From JABCZH01 sp963803775 (GTDB lineage: Bacteria > Acidobacteriota > Terriglobia > Terriglobales > Acidobacteriaceae): a stretch of DNA of 64,000 nucleotides. The position numbers and the translations under genes were made by a program. The DNA is taken from assembly GCA_963803775.1 (NCBI GenBank), contig CAWDNS010000007.1, forward strand, positions 558,001-622,000, given 5' to 3'. The notes below the pieces were generated by a model. The model searched no databases and had not been told where the DNA came from. It saw only the letters and a program-made list of their open reading frames with translations. Shown piece by piece: positions 7,969-19,409 of this stretch. The first letter of the stretch is position 1, and each line of letters begins with the position of its first letter.

Positions 7969-10900
7969 ATGAACCCGCCGGAAACTCCGTCATCAGTGCC
8001 GTCCGCCTTGTTGCCGGGTACGCGCTTCGGCAGCTACGAGATTCTCGAGCGATTGGGCGCCGGCGGCATGGGCGAGGTTTATCGCGCCAGGGACACTCGC
8101 CTCGAACGCGAAGTCGCCATCAAGACTCTTTCGCTCGAGCTGGTGTTCCCAACCGGAAGCTTTATCGCGCTTTGAGCAGGAAGCCCGCTCCGCCTGCGCG
8201 CTCAATCATCCCAACATCGTCACGATTTATGAACTTGGTCACGTGAACGGAACCCACTACATCGCCATGGAACTGGTTACTGGGGAGACGGTGCGGGAAT
8301 TGTTGGCCTCTGGCCCAATTCCATTCCGCAAAGCTGTCGCCATCGCCGCGCAGGTTGCCGACGCTCTCGCCAAAGCGCACGCAATTGGAATCGTTCATCG
8401 CGATTTGAAGCCGGAGAATCTGATGGTCTCTGGTGACGGTACCGCCAAGATTCTGGATTTCGGCCTGGCGAAACTGCTCGCGGGTCAAACCTACCCCGGA
8501 TTCGGATGCTTCGACCTCCATCACCAAGCACGGAACGGTGATGGGCACGGTCGGCTACATGTCACCGGAGCAAGCGACTGGCGGCGAAGTTGATTTTCGT
8601 TCTGACCAGTTTTCTTTCGGGTCGGTGCTCTACGAGATGGTCACTGGATTTCCTGCATTCCGGAAAAAGACTCATGCGGAGACCACGGCCGCGATCCTTC
8701 GCGATGAGCCGGAGCGTCTCGGTTCCAGGATGCTGCAAGCGCCTGCCTCCCTTCCTTTGGATTGTGGAGCGCTGCCTTGCCAAGGACCCCAGGAAGCGCT
8801 ATGCCTCCACCCAGGACTTGGCTCGTGACCTCGCCGCCGTGCGCGACCGTCTCGCCGAGGCGTCCGCGCACGCTTCGCAGCAGTCTCGTCCCAACAACCT
8901 GCCGGTGCAACGCACCGCATTCATCGGACGCGAACACGAAGCGGCTGCTCTCCGCCAGCTCTTGAGCCGCGAGGACGTGCAACTCGTGACCCTCACCGGT
9001 CCGGGTGGCATCGGGAAGACGCGACTGGCCTTGCAGGTGGCGACCGATGCCTCAGCCGAGTTTCCAGGGGGCGTTTGCTTCGTTCCTCTGTCGGCAGTGA
9101 GCGATCCTGGTTTGATCCCTTCCACTATTGCGCAAGCCTTGGGGGTGCGCGAAACCGGGAATCAGTCGCCGCAGGAAAGCTTGAAAGAGTACGTGAGCGG
9201 TCTGGACCAGCCGATGCTTCTCTTGCTCGACAATTTCGAGCACCTGGTCTCCGCCGCGCCGGTGATAGCGCAGCTGCTCACCACCAGCCCGAAGCTCAAG
9301 GTCGTGGTCACAAGCCAGTCGCCGCTTCACGTCTATGGCGAACACGAATTCCCTGTGCCACCGCTTGCGCTGCCCGATCTCAAATCCATCCCGCCCCTGG
9401 AAGTGCTTTCGCGCCTTCCGGCGGTCGCGCTTTTTGTGGAACGCGCGCAGGCGGTAAAGCGCGAATTCGCGCTGACCCGGGAAAACGCACCCGCGGTGGC
9501 GGCCATCTGCGCTCGCCTTGACGGCCTGCCCTCTGGCCATCGAACTGGCGGCGGCGCGCATCAAGCTGCTTTCGCCGCTCCGCCATGCTGGCGCGCCTCG
9601 AAAGCCGACTGAACCTGTTGACCGGCGGCGCCCGCGATCTGCCCACCCGCCAACAAACTCTTCGCAGCACCGTCGACTGGAGTTACGGCTTGCTCAATGC
9701 CGCGGAACAAACTCTCTTCCGCAGGCTTTCCGTGTTTACCGGTGGCTGCACGCTCGAAGGCGGTGGAGGCCGTCTGCGATACCAAGGGCGATCTGGGCCT
9801 CGACATGCTCGACGGCATGGCTTCCATGGTGGACAAGAGTCTGGCGCAGCAGGTGGAACAAGTCGATGCGGAAACGCGATTCTTCATGCTCTCCACCATC
9901 CGCGAGTATGCGCTCGAACGCCTCGCCGAGAGCAACGATGAATCGGCTGCACGCCGCGCCCATGCCGCTTATTACCTCGTGCTGGCCGAAGAAGGTGCCG
10001 AAGACGTGGTCGCTCATCCCGAATGGCTCGACCGTTTTGAGATCGAGCACGATAACTTCCGCTTGGCGCTCGATTATCTGATCAAGACTGGGGATGCCGA
10101 ATGGGGCCTCCGCCTCGGCGCCGCCCTGTTTCGCTTCTGGGAGACGCGGGAACATCTTACGGAGGGCCGTGACGCCATCGCCAGGCTGCTCGCCCTGGAA
10201 GGAGCCGCGGCGCGTCCGAAACTGCGCGCGCGCCTGCTTTCGCTGCCGCGGTTCTGGCGGGCGAGCAGGGCGATTATGCTTCCGCGCAACAACTGTTCGA
10301 AGAGAGCCTCGAGACCTGTCTCGAGCTCAACGATAACCGCGGCGTTGCGGTCGCGCTGAACGCGTTGGCCGTCAACGCCCGCGATCGTGGCGAACTTCGC
10401 CGATGCATCCTTGCTCTTCGAGCGATGTGTCGCGATATGGAAGAACATGGGCGATTCCAGCCGACATCGCCCGCGCCCTCAGCAACCTCGCCAACGTGAC
10501 CAAGTTGCAAGGCGAATATGCGCGCGCATCCTCGCTTTACGACGAATGCCTGGCGATGTTCCGCAAGGCCGGAGATGGCGCCGGTGTCGCCTGGACACTG
10601 AATTACCAGGGCGACGTTGCGCGGGAAAAAGCGGACTTGGCCGCCGCGCGCTCATTTTGCGAACAGAGTCTGGCGGCATTCCGCGAACTGCGCGATGGCT
10701 GGGGAATTGCCAGCGCCCTCTCCGATTTAGCAGGTCTAAGCTGCGATCAGGGGAACAATGCCGAGGCGCGTCGTCTGTACGGGGAAAGCATCCAGATGTT
10801 CCAGGAATTGGGTCACAAACGCGGTATCGCGAGGGCGCTCGAATGTCTTGCCGTAAGTGCTGCGGCGCAATCGAACGCCGCAGCAATCGCTGCACCTGGC

Positions 10901-11142
10901 AGGAGCTGCCGCCGCGCTTCGCCAGCGATTGGGCGCGCCGCTCACGCTCGACCGAGCAACCAAGATTGGAGAAGGCCTTGGAATTCGCCCGCCGAACCCT
11001 TGGCAATGCCGCGGGTCTGGCGGCGTGGATGGAAGGCTGGGCGATGCCGGTCGAACAGGCGATCCATGAGGCGCTGAACGCCAGCGTGAGAGCCAGGTCT
11101 TCGGAGCCAGAAACTCCGCTTAGTCTACCCGTTGCCAATTAA
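7969..11142 (+). pseudogene. Ser/Thr protein kinase - AAA ATPase - TPR protein, multiply frameshifted
   Basis: A single protein of about 1,050 residues can be followed only by changing frame about eleven times. Order: kinase (GAGGMGEVY, HRDLKPEN, DFGLAK, GTVGYMSPEQATGG), then an NB-ARC/MalT-like ATPase (Walker A GPGGIGKTRLA, Walker B LLLLDNFEHL), then TPR-type repeats to a stop at 11142. The frame order is 1-2-3-1-2-3-1-3-1-2-3-1. Ten of eleven shifts are +1, usually one extra base, near 8145, 8490, 8740, 9525, 9575, 9760, 10395, 10458, 10880 and 10945; one near 10240 is the opposite. Catalytic residues remain intact and nonsense substitutions are few, so assembly error or very recent decay is plausible. 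Its last 18 nt overlap the convergent gene at 11125. Confidence 0.85.
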
Positions 11143-11412
11143 CCTGCCGGTCTCGGGATCAATCAGGCGTCGCACGGCCGAGACCCGATTCGCCGGAAAA
11201 CCTCCGCGGCGGGCATGTTCGCGAACCGTTTCCTCGTCCGGCGCAAGGTACACACAATAAAATTTATCGCCCGCGACGTAGCTGTGCAGCCACTTGATCT
11301 CCGGCCCCATCTCCTTCAGCACGCCCACCGATTTCCTGGCGATTGCCTGCAGTTCCGCATCCGACAAATTGCTCGCGCCCGGGATTTCCCGCTCGATCAC
11401 ATATTGCGGCAT
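11125..11412 (-). CDS. DUF4242 family small protein
   Basis: About 95 residues from ATG 11412 (MPQYVIEREIPGA); upstream in-frame sequence is not conserved in character. The pattern YVIEREIPGASNLSD, then IKWLHSYVAGDKFYCVYLAPD and a C-terminal AVRRLIDPETG is typical of DUF4242/SCO4226-type proteins. These are ferredoxin-like dimers, one of which binds nickel. The role is unknown. Convergent, overlapping by 18 nt with the broken kinase gene. Confidence 0.85.
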   Translation of the reverse strand: MPQYVIEREIPGASNLSDAELQAIARKSVGVLKEMGPEIKWLHSYVAGDKFYCVYLAPDEETVREHARRGGFPANRVSAVRRLIDPETGRLIGNG

Positions 11413-11468
11413 GGCCACCTCATCGAATCGCCATGGTAGCAGAAGTTGGTTGGTAGTGCACCAGCAGT

Positions 11469-11523
11469 GCCATGCGGGTACTGTCCTAATTTCAAAACAG
11501 ATTAGGACACTACCGCCATGCGG
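11469..11523. mobile_element. possible IS-end remnant: palindrome flanked by 9-bp direct repeats
   Basis: GGTACTGTCCTAAT (11477-11490) and ATTAGGACACTACC (11501-11514) form a 14-bp stem with one C-C mismatch and a 10-nt loop. GCCATGCGG occurs on both sides (11469-11477 and 11515-11523), like a target duplication. Two facing terminal inverted repeats with almost nothing between them suggest an insertion sequence reduced to its ends. The region 11530-11709 contains nothing else recognisable. Confidence 0.45.
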
Positions 11524-11709
11524 TAGCATCTAGAGTGTGCACTTTCCTGACACTCGCTGCCATGCATAGCGCCCAACGAATCCAGATAACAACCAGGGTG
11601 GATTTTCTCGTGGGGCTGAGTCCTGATAAACGCGGATTGCCCGTTGTGCCGCGCAAGGGCGTCGCAACGGGATCCGGTATTCTGCAGGTGGTTGAAAATA
11701 ACAACTTGT

Positions 11710-12122
11710 GGCAGCCGGACCTGTAAGCCGAATTTTGTCTGCGGGATTGCTCCCGCAGGACGGTCATTCCTCTGGGCCGCGCATTACTGCGCGGCTCTAG
11801 CGACCTACCCGGAGGTTTGAACGCGCCGAGCCGGCACGTATCCCAGGCGAACCCGAGATTCCCTCCCTATTTGGTCTTGCTCCGTGTGGGGTTTGCCCTG
11901 CCCGCCGCATTACTGCGGCGGCGGTGCGCTCTTACCGCACCTTTTCACCCTTACCCCGCGCATCCGAAGATGCACCAGGCGGTATGTTTTCTGTGGCACT
12001 AGCCGTAAACCGGGGTTTGAACCCGGCCTCCCGGACGTTATCCGGCACACTGCTCTGCGGAGTTCGGACTTTCCTCTCGCGCCGCCCGAAAGCGGCGAAA
12101 GCGACCGTCCGGTCCAGCTGCC
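11710..12122 (-). ncRNA. rnpB: RNase P RNA (bacterial class A)
   Basis: The reverse strand holds the conserved GAGAGGAAAGTCCGAACTCC core (plus coordinates about 12060-12081) and the 3' hallmark ACAAAATTCGGCTTACAGG (about 11720-11738). The 5' end GGCAGCTGGACC pairs with the 3' end GGTCCGGCTGCC to close helix P1, setting the boundaries. It is the catalytic RNA that trims tRNA 5' leaders. Its 5' end is 25 nt from the stop of the upstream PQQ-propeller gene on the same strand. Predicted ORFs within it are artefacts. Confidence 0.95.
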
Positions 12123-12146
12123 AACAGCATCATTATCGCAGATGCT

Positions 12147-13307
12147 CTATTGCAGGGCCACCAGTGTGTTTCCCGCCGGAACCACCAGCAGTCCTTCACC
12201 GGCGCTCATGCCGGCCAATGGATCCTCAAAGTATTCATTGCACAAGATCGGCTGTGCGAGATTCGTCGAATAGAGTTGTTTTCCGGTCTCACCGGAATAG
12301 GCTTCAAGGTTCCCGATGCTGGTTCCCACGTACACGACATCGTTGACAATAAGGGGCGCACAGGAAAAGTTCTCGCCACTCGCATTCACCGTCCAGCGCA
12401 CCTTTCCGTTGTTGACCTTCACTGCAGTCAGAGAACCCGATTCAGTGAGCACGGCATAACCGTCCGCGAAAGCCGGAGAGTAGGCGCTGTTCGCGCCACC
12501 TAACAACGAACCGTTGGCCACGCTCAGCGCGATGCCGTCGGTCGGAAAGTCGTAGAGGTCGCGCACAAATACCAGGCCGTTGTAAACTGCCGCGCTGTCT
12601 CCGCCGCCGCCCTCGCACTGTCCGCTGTAGTGCCAGATCTGCTGCCCAGTCTTTGGATCAAAGCGATAAGTCTGGGGACAGGCGTAAGAGACATAGACAC
12701 CGTTATCGGTAACCGCTGGAGCGGACGAATCTCCGTTTTCCACTTCGGCCGTCCAGACTACCTGTCCGTTGCTCTCCTTCACCCCATATAACGTGCCGCC
12801 GGTGCCAGCTCCGGCGGTGTATACCATTCCATTTCGAGCTGTGGAGGCTGAGCTGAAAAGATATTGTCCAGCCAGAGTGGTACTCCACAGCTGATGCCCG
12901 TCGCTGGCCGCGAATCCATACATGGCGCCCGATTGGAAGCCTGGAGTTTCCTCGGTCGCGCCGAACAGTCCCCCGTTCTCATAGGCGAAGCCCAGCCACC
13001 CTCCGGAACCGGAGGGCGCCGGTTGGCCCCACAGGGTTGCGCCGGTATTTGCGTCCAGGGCATACAGAGTAGAGGGAACCGTGCCATTTCCCGCGTCAAT
13101 GGCGAAAACTTTTCCTCCGACAATGATTGGATACGACGCAGTACCTAGGAAGTTCACCGTCCACTTCACCTGCAACGGAGGTTTGAAGCCCGGCATGCTG
13201 ATAAAACCGGCGTGGTCGGTGGTGATCTGAAAACCCAATGCTTGGCCGAAGATTGGCTTTGTCGCCAGTGGCAATACAAGAGCAAATAATAGTAGCGCGC
13301 TTTTCAC
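12147..13307 (-). CDS. secreted PQQ-like beta-propeller repeat protein
   Basis: 386 residues from a GTG start at 13307, backed by GGAGG 4 nt upstream. A signal peptide (MKSALLLFALVLPLATKPIF) is followed by propeller blades with repeats such as LYALDANTGATLWGQ, LYGVKESNGQVVWTA, YRFDPKTGQQIWHY and VKVNNGKVRWTVN. These are PQQ-enzyme/BamB-like WD-type blades; no PQQ or calcium ligands are obvious, so a structural or binding role outside the cytoplasm is likelier than dehydrogenase activity. Confidence 0.88.
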   Translation of the reverse strand: MKSALLLFALVLPLATKPIFGQALGFQITTDHAGFISMPGFKPPLQVKWTVNFLGTASYPIIVGGKVFAIDAGNGTVPSTLYALDANTGATLWGQPAPSGSGGWLGFAYENGGLFGATEETPGFQSGAMYGFAASDGHQLWSTTLAGQYLFSSASTARNGMVYTAGAGTGGTLYGVKESNGQVVWTAEVENGDSSAPAVTDNGVYVSYACPQTYRFDPKTGQQIWHYSGQCEGGGGDSAAVYNGLVFVRDLYDFPTDGIALSVANGSLLGGANSAYSPAFADGYAVLTESGSLTAVKVNNGKVRWTVNASGENFSCAPLIVNDVVYVGTSIGNLEAYSGETGKQLYSTNLAQPILCNEYFEDPLAGMSAGEGLLVVPAGNTLVALQ

Positions 13308-13492
13308 GGAGCCTCCTTATTGGGGAAGCATTATAGCCGCTGATTTCACGTTCGCAATGAGCCTTTTGCACCTATTTGGATCGTTGGTCGGTTGGCCCTT
13401 GAAACTCTCCAACCGCCTGCTGCGTATCTTCTTTGTTAGACTCTAGGGGTCGCAAGGCCAACGACAAACGACGGACGACCAACGACGGTTTG

Positions 13493-14722
<1,230 letters not shown>

Positions 14723-14760
14723 AAGATTGAGCAATTGCGTGGTTTGGTAATTGAATTCTT

Positions 14761-16020
14761 ATGATGCGCAGAGGCGATTACGGCGAAATAGTCCGAATGG
14801 CGCTCGACACTATTCGCAGCAACAAACTGCGCTCTGCCCTGACGGTTCTCGGCATCGTCATCGGTGTGGCCGTGGTCATCGGAATTTCGTCCATTGTCCG
14901 CGGCATGAACAATCAGTTCGAGCAAGCTATCACCAGTTTCGGCTCGAACATTATTTTCGCATTTCACCAGCCCATTGCGTTCGGACGACCCACCGAAGAA
15001 ATTCGCAAGCGCCGGGAGCTGACCTTCGACGATGCCATGGCCATGAAAGACCTGCCCCACGTCAAGGCCGTGGACGCTACCTTGCAATACATTCAGCTGG
15101 AATTTGGCCAAGGCACGTACGTGGTGAAATACGGCGACCGGCGGGCCAAGAACACCATTCTCGAAGGCGACTCCGGATCGTTGAAAGATGTCTACGATCT
15201 TGCGCTGTCCTCTGGCCGCTGGTTCAACGAAACCGATGACGAGCATCACTCCGCTGTCATTCTACTGGGATCTGAGACCGCGACAGCGCTGTTTCCGAAA
15301 AGCGAAGCGTTGGGCAAGGAAATCAACATCGAAGGTCAGATGTTTACTGTGATAGGAGTGGTGCAACCGCAGAAGAATGTGTTCAACAGCGGTAGCAATC
15401 CGAATGACAATATTGTTTATTTTCCGCTGCAAACCTTCCGCAAACTGCACCCGGAATTGAAGCAGTACTGGATCACCGTCAAGGCCACGACCCACGACGA
15501 TATGCCGAAGGCCATTGACGAGATGCGGGAACTCTTGCGCCGCCGCCGCAAAGTGGCGCCCAACGCGCCTGACAACTTCAACATATTTACGCAAGACTCG
15601 CTTTCCGACGTCTGGAACCAGATTACTGGAGCGGTATTTATTTTCATGTTTGCCGTGTCGAGCGTGGGGCTCATTGTCGGCGGTGTAGGCGTCATGAACA
15701 TCATGCTGGTTTCCGTTACCGAACGCACGCGTGAGATCGGCGTGCGCAAGGCAATTGGCGCTCGCAAACGGGATATCCTTTTACAGTTCACGCTCGAAGC
15801 CATTACGCTGACCGCGATGGGAGGAATTCTCGGCGTGCTGCTGGGCGCAATCATTACCTGGACGATCCCGGCGATATGGAGTTCGCTGCCCGCGCAGATG
15901 TCGCTCTTCTGGACGATCTTTGGTATCGGCTCCGCGGCAGTGGAGGGTCTCGTTTTCGGCATTTATCCCGCATGGAAGGCGGCGAATCTGGACCCCATCG
16001 AGTCGCTACGCTACGAATAG
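14761..16020 (+). CDS. ABC transporter permease (MacB/FtsX type)
   Basis: 419 residues, the same architecture as its neighbour: N-terminal LTVLGIVIGVAVVIGI helix, a periplasmic MacB-PCD domain, and VSVTERTREIGVRKAIGARK before the final helices. It appears to be a diverged tandem duplicate, suggesting that the two form a heterodimeric permease. There is a 38-nt gap from the upstream gene; no obvious terminator lies between them. Confidence 0.92.
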   Translation: MMRRGDYGEIVRMALDTIRSNKLRSALTVLGIVIGVAVVIGISSIVRGMNNQFEQAITSFGSNIIFAFHQPIAFGRPTEEIRKRRELTFDDAMAMKDLPHVKAVDATLQYIQLEFGQGTYVVKYGDRRAKNTILEGDSGSLKDVYDLALSSGRWFNETDDEHHSAVILLGSETATALFPKSEALGKEINIEGQMFTVIGVVQPQKNVFNSGSNPNDNIVYFPLQTFRKLHPELKQYWITVKATTHDDMPKAIDEMRELLRRRRKVAPNAPDNFNIFTQDSLSDVWNQITGAVFIFMFAVSSVGLIVGGVGVMNIMLVSVTERTREIGVRKAIGARKRDILLQFTLEAITLTAMGGILGVLLGAIITWTIPAIWSSLPAQMSLFWTIFGIGSAAVEGLVFGIYPAWKAANLDPIESLRYE

Positions 16021-16042
16021 ACTCCTGACCATCAGTGCTTTG

Positions 16043-16067
16043 AAGGGGCACGGCTTCAGCCCCGCCA
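16043..16067. repeat. short dispersed hairpin repeat
   Basis: GGGGC and GCCCC flank ACGGCTTCA just after the permease stop. On the reverse strand it reads GCGGGGCTGAAGCCGTGCCCC, like a dispersed repeat common in acidobacterial intergenic DNA. It may also slow transcription before the next gene. Confidence 0.4.
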
Positions 16068-16080
16068 TAAGTCTGTCTCA

Positions 16081-17238
16081 ATGATTCATCAAACTGTCCA
16101 GGTTTTAGAAGTTGTGACGGCTCTAGCCACGGTGGGGAGCCTTGCCTACTACGCTCTTTGCCTCTGGAGCGCAGCGGACTTTCTACGAAAGCCCGGCGCT
16201 GTCCCCCAACATTTTCCTCCCGTCTCCATCCTCAAGCCCCTCAAAGGCGCTGATCCGGAAATGTATGAAAATTTCCGCAGCCATTGTGTGCAGGATTATC
16301 CCGAGTACGAAATCATTTTCGGAGTTAGCGAGCCCGACGATCCGGCAATCAAGCTAGTGGAACAACTGAAATCCGAATTCCCGCAGCGAGCCATTCGGTT
16401 AATCGTTTGCCCCAAGCAACTTGGCACCAACATTAAAGTCAGCAATCTAGCGCAGATGCTGCCTCTGGCACGCTATGACCTCCTCATTGTGAATGACAGC
16501 GACATTCGAATCGAGTCAGACTACCTGCGGCGCGTGCTGGCTCCCTTGGCAGATTCACGAATTGGTCTCGTGACCTGTCCTTATCGCGGCATGGCCAATT
16601 CGACCCTCGGCTCTCGCCTGGAAGCGCTGGGAATTAGCACTGACTTTTGTCCCAGTGTGCTGGTCGCATGGCAACTGGAAGATATTAAGTTTGCTCTTGG
16701 TTCCACGATGGCGTTTCGCCGCAGTGATCTCACCGCCATCGGCGGCTTCGATGGTCTGGCCGATTACCTGGCTGACGATTATCATCTCGGCCAGCGCATC
16801 GCGGCTTTGGGATTGAAGATTGAACTCTCCGACGTAGTGGTCGAAACCTTTCTGCCTCGCTACGCTATGGGCGAATTTCTCACCCACCAATTACGCTGGG
16901 CGCGTGCCGTCCGCGATTCGCGCTTCTGGGGCTATCTCGGCCTGGGGATCAGCTTCGGCCTGGTGTGGGCGCTGCTGACGCTGATTGTCGCTGGCGGCGC
17001 TGGTTGGGCGTGGGAATTACTGGGCGTAACTGTGGTCCTGCGTTTCGCAATGGCCATCTATGTCGGCGGGCGAGTGCTGCGAGATCGGTACGTGATGCGT
17101 TGGCTCGCACTGATTCCTCTCCGCGATGCTATCGCCATGATGGTTTGGCTGATGAGTTTTGCGGGGCACACGGTTTCATGGCGAGGGGAAGTGTTTAAGC
17201 TGAATAATGGCAAATTGGTGAAGCAAGGATCGCTATGA
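16081..17238 (+). CDS. hpnI: HpnI-like glycosyltransferase (ceramide glucosyltransferase family)
   Basis: 385 residues: one N-terminal helix, a GT2 catalytic domain (VSILKPLKGADPEMYENF, the DSD metal motif in LLIVNDSDIRIE, ADDYHLGQR with the base, THQLRWAR product motif) and several C-terminal helices. This matches HpnI, which adds N-acetylglucosamine to bacteriohopanetetrol, or related lipid glucosyltransferases. No other hopanoid gene is visible, so the acceptor is inferred. Its last six bases overlap the convergent kinase gene. Confidence 0.8.
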   Translation: MIHQTVQVLEVVTALATVGSLAYYALCLWSAADFLRKPGAVPQHFPPVSILKPLKGADPEMYENFRSHCVQDYPEYEIIFGVSEPDDPAIKLVEQLKSEFPQRAIRLIVCPKQLGTNIKVSNLAQMLPLARYDLLIVNDSDIRIESDYLRRVLAPLADSRIGLVTCPYRGMANSTLGSRLEALGISTDFCPSVLVAWQLEDIKFALGSTMAFRRSDLTAIGGFDGLADYLADDYHLGQRIAALGLKIELSDVVVETFLPRYAMGEFLTHQLRWARAVRDSRFWGYLGLGISFGLVWALLTLIVAGGAGWAWELLGVTVVLRFAMAIYVGGRVLRDRYVMRWLALIPLRDAIAMMVWLMSFAGHTVSWRGEVFKLNNGKLVKQGSL

Positions 17239-19218
17239 GGAACCAGCAACGCAAATCAGACTTGCCGAGGCTTCCAGGACTTCCCGAATCTTGTTGGCCA
17301 GGGTACTCAAGCCGAATGGCTTCGAGAGGAAACACGCGGTGACGTCGATGTTGCCGTGCTGCAAAACCGTATTTTCTGCGTAACCCGAGACAAACAAGGT
17401 CTTCATGTCTGGCCGCTCAGCAGCTAGTTGCATGGCTACCTGTGGGCCGCTCATTTTCGGCATCACGACGTCAGTAATCATTAAGTGGATCAGCCCGATA
17501 TAGTCCCGAGAGACACGTAACGCGTCCACACCGTTTTCAGCCGTGATCACAGTGTATCCACAGCGAACCAGGAATTCGCTGGTGGATGTCCGCACTGCGG
17601 CCTCGTCTTCCACCAGCAGCACGGTCTCCTGCCCATGGGGAGAGCTTTTGCCGGCCTGCGGATGAAGTTCCGCTTCGCTCACCCGGTGCACCCGCGGAAG
17701 GTAGATCTTGAATGTGGTGCCGAGTCCGGGTTCACTGTAGACCCAAATGAACCCCCCGCTTTGCTTCACGATTCCATACGCGGTCGCCAGCCCCAGTCCG
17801 GTGCCTTTTCCCGCTTCTTTGGTGGTGTAGAAGGGTTCAAAGATGTGATTTAAGTGTTCAGCCGGAATCCCCTCGCCGGAGTCGGAGACTGCCAGCAGCA
17901 CATACTCTCCCGGCGGAACTATCCCGTGTTCTTGCACGTAAGCTTGGTCGAGGGTGACGTTCGAGGTCTCGATAGTCAATTTGCCGCCACGCGGCATTGC
18001 ATCTCGTGCGTTGGTCGCCAGATTCATCACCACCTGCTCGATCTGTGAAGGATCTGCTTTCACCTTCACCAGGTTTTGTCCCGCAACAAATACAACTTGG
18101 ATGTCTTCGCCGATCAAGCGTGGCAGCATGTACGTAATTTCTCCGAGCACTGTGTTCAAGTCGAGCACTCGCAGGGATTGCATCTGTTTACGTCCGAAGG
18201 CCAGCAGTTGGCGCGTCAGTTCCGCCGCGCGCCGCGTGGCGGTGATGATCTCGTCCATCTTCCTTCGAGATGGATCCTCTGCGTCGAGCGAATCCAGCAC
18301 CAGCTCAGCGTAGGCGCTGATCACCAGCAGCAGATTGTTGAAGTCGTGGGCCACGCCGCCCGCCAGCAGGCCGATGGCATCCATCTTTTGTGACTGTTGA
18401 AGCTGCGATTCCAGCTTCCTCTGGTCGGTAATGTCCCGTCCCGTGGAGATGAAGTGCGTGATTTGCCCCGCCGGATTTCGCATTGGCGTGATTGCCTTCT
18501 CAATGATGAAGGTCTCACCATTTTTCTTCCGGTTCATCACCGTCCCGTGGAACACTTTTCCCGAAAGCAGCGTGTTCCACATTTCTTCGTAAAGCTCTCC
18601 GGCCTGTTGGTCGGATTTGAGAATTCCCAGGGTTTGCCCGATCACTTCGTCACTTGTGTATCCGGTTAACGTTTCAAAGGCCGGGTTTACGTATTCTAAA
18701 ACCCCCGCACTGTTAGTGATCATCACCAGGTCAGGTGATTGTTCCACGCTGCGCCTTAGTTTTTGTAGTGTCTCTTCCGACGTGCGGTGTTGCCGCTCTT
18801 TCAGGTGGGTCTCAATCCCGCTCAAAATGTAGAGAGCCAGGCACGGAGCAGTGCGGCTACATCCCTGAGGCAGCTTACAAGTCGCAGCCTGAATCGCAGC
18901 TTCCATTCCGCCATGGTTGAAGTACTCTCCCAGAAAAACCGCCGGAATGCCGATCTCAGTTCTGTCCGTATCACGCAACCAGTGTCGCGCTCCTCCATCG
19001 TCTTCGGGGTAGTCCACTAACAACAGGTCATACTTCGACTGTTTCAACTGGGAACGAGTTTCTTCCCGGGTGTGGACACAATCGATCATGAGCTGCTCGG
19101 TTCCGGCGCGCAGCAGCAGATCGCGCAGGTCAGAGAGGTCCGCTTGCCCCTCCCCTGCCAGCAAAATATGCAGTCGCTTGGCGCCGTTTCCGTTGCCGCT
19201 AGTGGTCGTTCCGCTCAT
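17233..19218 (-). CDS. hybrid sensor histidine kinase / response regulator
   Basis: 661 residues. Order: an N-terminal receiver-like domain (LHILLAGEGQADLSDL, LLLVDYPED), a PAS domain (DLVMITNSAGVLEYVNPAFE) plus PAC, a kinase core with the phospho-acceptor GGVAHDFNNLLLV, an HATPase_c domain (NLATNARDAM, DSGEGIP, GKGTGLGLAT) and a C-terminal receiver with phosphorylatable Asp in MITDVVMPKMSG. It has no membrane helix, so it is a cytosolic sensor. The output target is unknown. Confidence 0.94.
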   Translation of the reverse strand: MSGTTTSGNGNGAKRLHILLAGEGQADLSDLRDLLLRAGTEQLMIDCVHTREETRSQLKQSKYDLLLVDYPEDDGGARHWLRDTDRTEIGIPAVFLGEYFNHGGMEAAIQAATCKLPQGCSRTAPCLALYILSGIETHLKERQHRTSEETLQKLRRSVEQSPDLVMITNSAGVLEYVNPAFETLTGYTSDEVIGQTLGILKSDQQAGELYEEMWNTLLSGKVFHGTVMNRKKNGETFIIEKAITPMRNPAGQITHFISTGRDITDQRKLESQLQQSQKMDAIGLLAGGVAHDFNNLLLVISAYAELVLDSLDAEDPSRRKMDEIITATRRAAELTRQLLAFGRKQMQSLRVLDLNTVLGEITYMLPRLIGEDIQVVFVAGQNLVKVKADPSQIEQVVMNLATNARDAMPRGGKLTIETSNVTLDQAYVQEHGIVPPGEYVLLAVSDSGEGIPAEHLNHIFEPFYTTKEAGKGTGLGLATAYGIVKQSGGFIWVYSEPGLGTTFKIYLPRVHRVSEAELHPQAGKSSPHGQETVLLVEDEAAVRTSTSEFLVRCGYTVITAENGVDALRVSRDYIGLIHLMITDVVMPKMSGPQVAMQLAAERPDMKTLFVSGYAENTVLQHGNIDVTACFLSKPFGLSTLANKIREVLEASASLICVAGSS

Positions 19219-19409
19219 GCTCCCCCGCTCCCCCTACCTGCTACATCGGAGCGCAGTCGCTGGAGCATTAAAGGGAGAACAGACTCGCAGCGGAAAGTAA
19301 TTTCCGGTGCCGTTTCAGGAAGGTTTTCTTTACGGAAGGAAGTGAAACCACAGTAACCGTGACCCTCTTGAGGGTCAGGGGCTGAATAAATGGAGTAAGA
19401 CCGAGAACG

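Noticed and set aside
11817..12346. Protein-coding frames in 11.8-12.3 kb on the plus strand
   Set aside because: They overlap the RNase P RNA and the PQQ-propeller gene and have no family resemblance.
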